Assembly (NCBI GenBank): GCA_963822175.1
Contig: CAWGGJ010000007.1
Span: forward strand, 372,001-436,000
DNA length: 64,000 nucleotides
From: FEB-25 sp963822175
GTDB lineage: Bacteria > Chloroflexota > Anaerolineae > Anaerolineales > UBA4823
Direction of reading: 5' to 3'
Shown here: piece by piece, positions 63,697 to 64,000 of the stretch
How the letters are laid out: every line of letters starts with the position of its first letter
Numbering within the stretch: position 1 is the stretch's first letter
The notes under the pieces: generated by a model
What the model was told of the DNA's origin: nothing
What the model saw: the letters and a program-made list of their open reading frames with translations, nothing else
The model's database searches: none
Made by a program: the position numbers and the translations under genes

Positions 63697-64000
63697 ATGA
63701 CCGATATCACCTCAAAAATACTCCCTGAAATTAAAACCTTCCGCTTACCCGGTCTGGAGCTCGAGGGCAGCTTTGTCCACCCGGAATACCAGGGTGGTTC
63801 AATCCTGAACCTGCCTCCCAGCATTTGCCAGTGGTTGGGTGTGCCGCAGCTAGGTGAGAATACAGTGCACACGAAGCTGCCCGTTCCAAATTCATCAGAC
63901 GTGCGAAGAGTGATCCTGGTGCTTGTGGATGCGCTTTCATTGCACCGCCTGCAACGCTGGATGTCAGACGGCACTGCCTCGGTCTGGTCCCGGTTGGCAG
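63697..64000 (+). CDS. Type I phosphodiesterase / alkaline-phosphatase-superfamily protein (partial)
   Basis: The gene runs off the right edge; only about 101 residues are visible. After LNLPPSICQWLGVP comes VRRVILVLVDALSLHRLQRW, the strand with the metal-binding Asp that opens type I phosphodiesterase/nucleotide-pyrophosphatase domains. No signal peptide. The ATG at 63697 has no strong RBS, so another start is possible. It is divergent from the solute-binding gene. Confidence 0.65.
   Translation, partial: MTDITSKILPEIKTFRLPGLELEGSFVHPEYQGGSILNLPPSICQWLGVPQLGENTVHTKLPVPNSSDVRRVILVLVDALSLHRLQRWMSDGTASVWSRLA

Overview
This 64 kb window looks like a chromosomal segment of a non-phototrophic Chloroflexota bacterium, most likely class Anaerolineae. 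The reasons are indirect: by eye the base composition is close to balanced; a large secreted protein ends in a YLPVLRR-type tail that I associate with secreted proteins of this phylum; and the gene mix (paired M16 peptidases, LysM/M23 lipoprotein, fused ChlI/ChlD-type chelatase subunit, F420-type LLM oxidoreductase, AmrS-like radical SAM protein, GT39-type membrane glycosyltransferase) fits that class. There is one tRNA gene (tRNA-Pro, UGG), no rRNA, no CRISPR array, and no recognisable phage or intact insertion sequence.

Layout. Positions 1-13 kb hold housekeeping and metabolic genes: an M16 peptidase pair, a ferredoxin-NADP reductase-like flavoprotein, a dipeptidase, mutY, a chromate-transporter-like protein, an MBL-fold protein and the chelatase subunit. 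Positions 13.1-14.3 kb are an AT-rich gene-free stretch with one short GC-richer block that folds into local hairpins. Positions 14.3-19.1 kb encode a giant multidomain secreted protein, now broken. Positions 19.1-35.5 kb hold enzymes and peptidases, a beta-propeller/MoaD-like gene pair, and an MntA-HepT toxin-antitoxin remnant lying between an aminotransferase gene and a decayed C-terminal fragment of a second one. Positions 35.6-41.1 kb are envelope or signalling genes. Positions 41.2-53.8 kb form one co-directional block that reads as a potassium-homeostasis island. Positions 54-64 kb are again enzymes (thioesterase, M42 peptidase, Pcm, RNase HI and HII, a glycosyltransferase) and a solute-binding protein.

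The most interesting part is the island at 41.2-53.8 kb. A KdpD/KdpE-like two-component system, with no kdpFABC genes in the window, sits upstream of a tandemly duplicated two-gene cassette. Each cassette is a soluble protein of about 375 residues that I do not recognise, followed directly by a KimA-like APC permease. A P2-type cation ATPase and two TrkA/KtrA-type (RCK) regulators follow. Strong hairpin terminators separate the sub-operons. I infer a K+ transport system in which the unknown protein is a dedicated partner of the permease.

At least eight genes are split by single-base indels, several in A or T homopolymers, and three others carry in-frame stop codons. The single-base cases may well be sequencing errors in a draft assembly. 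The stop-ridden toxin and the gene fragments at 19.1, 24.3 and 30.4 kb look like true decay. Very many neighbouring genes overlap by ATGA, so translation is probably widely coupled.
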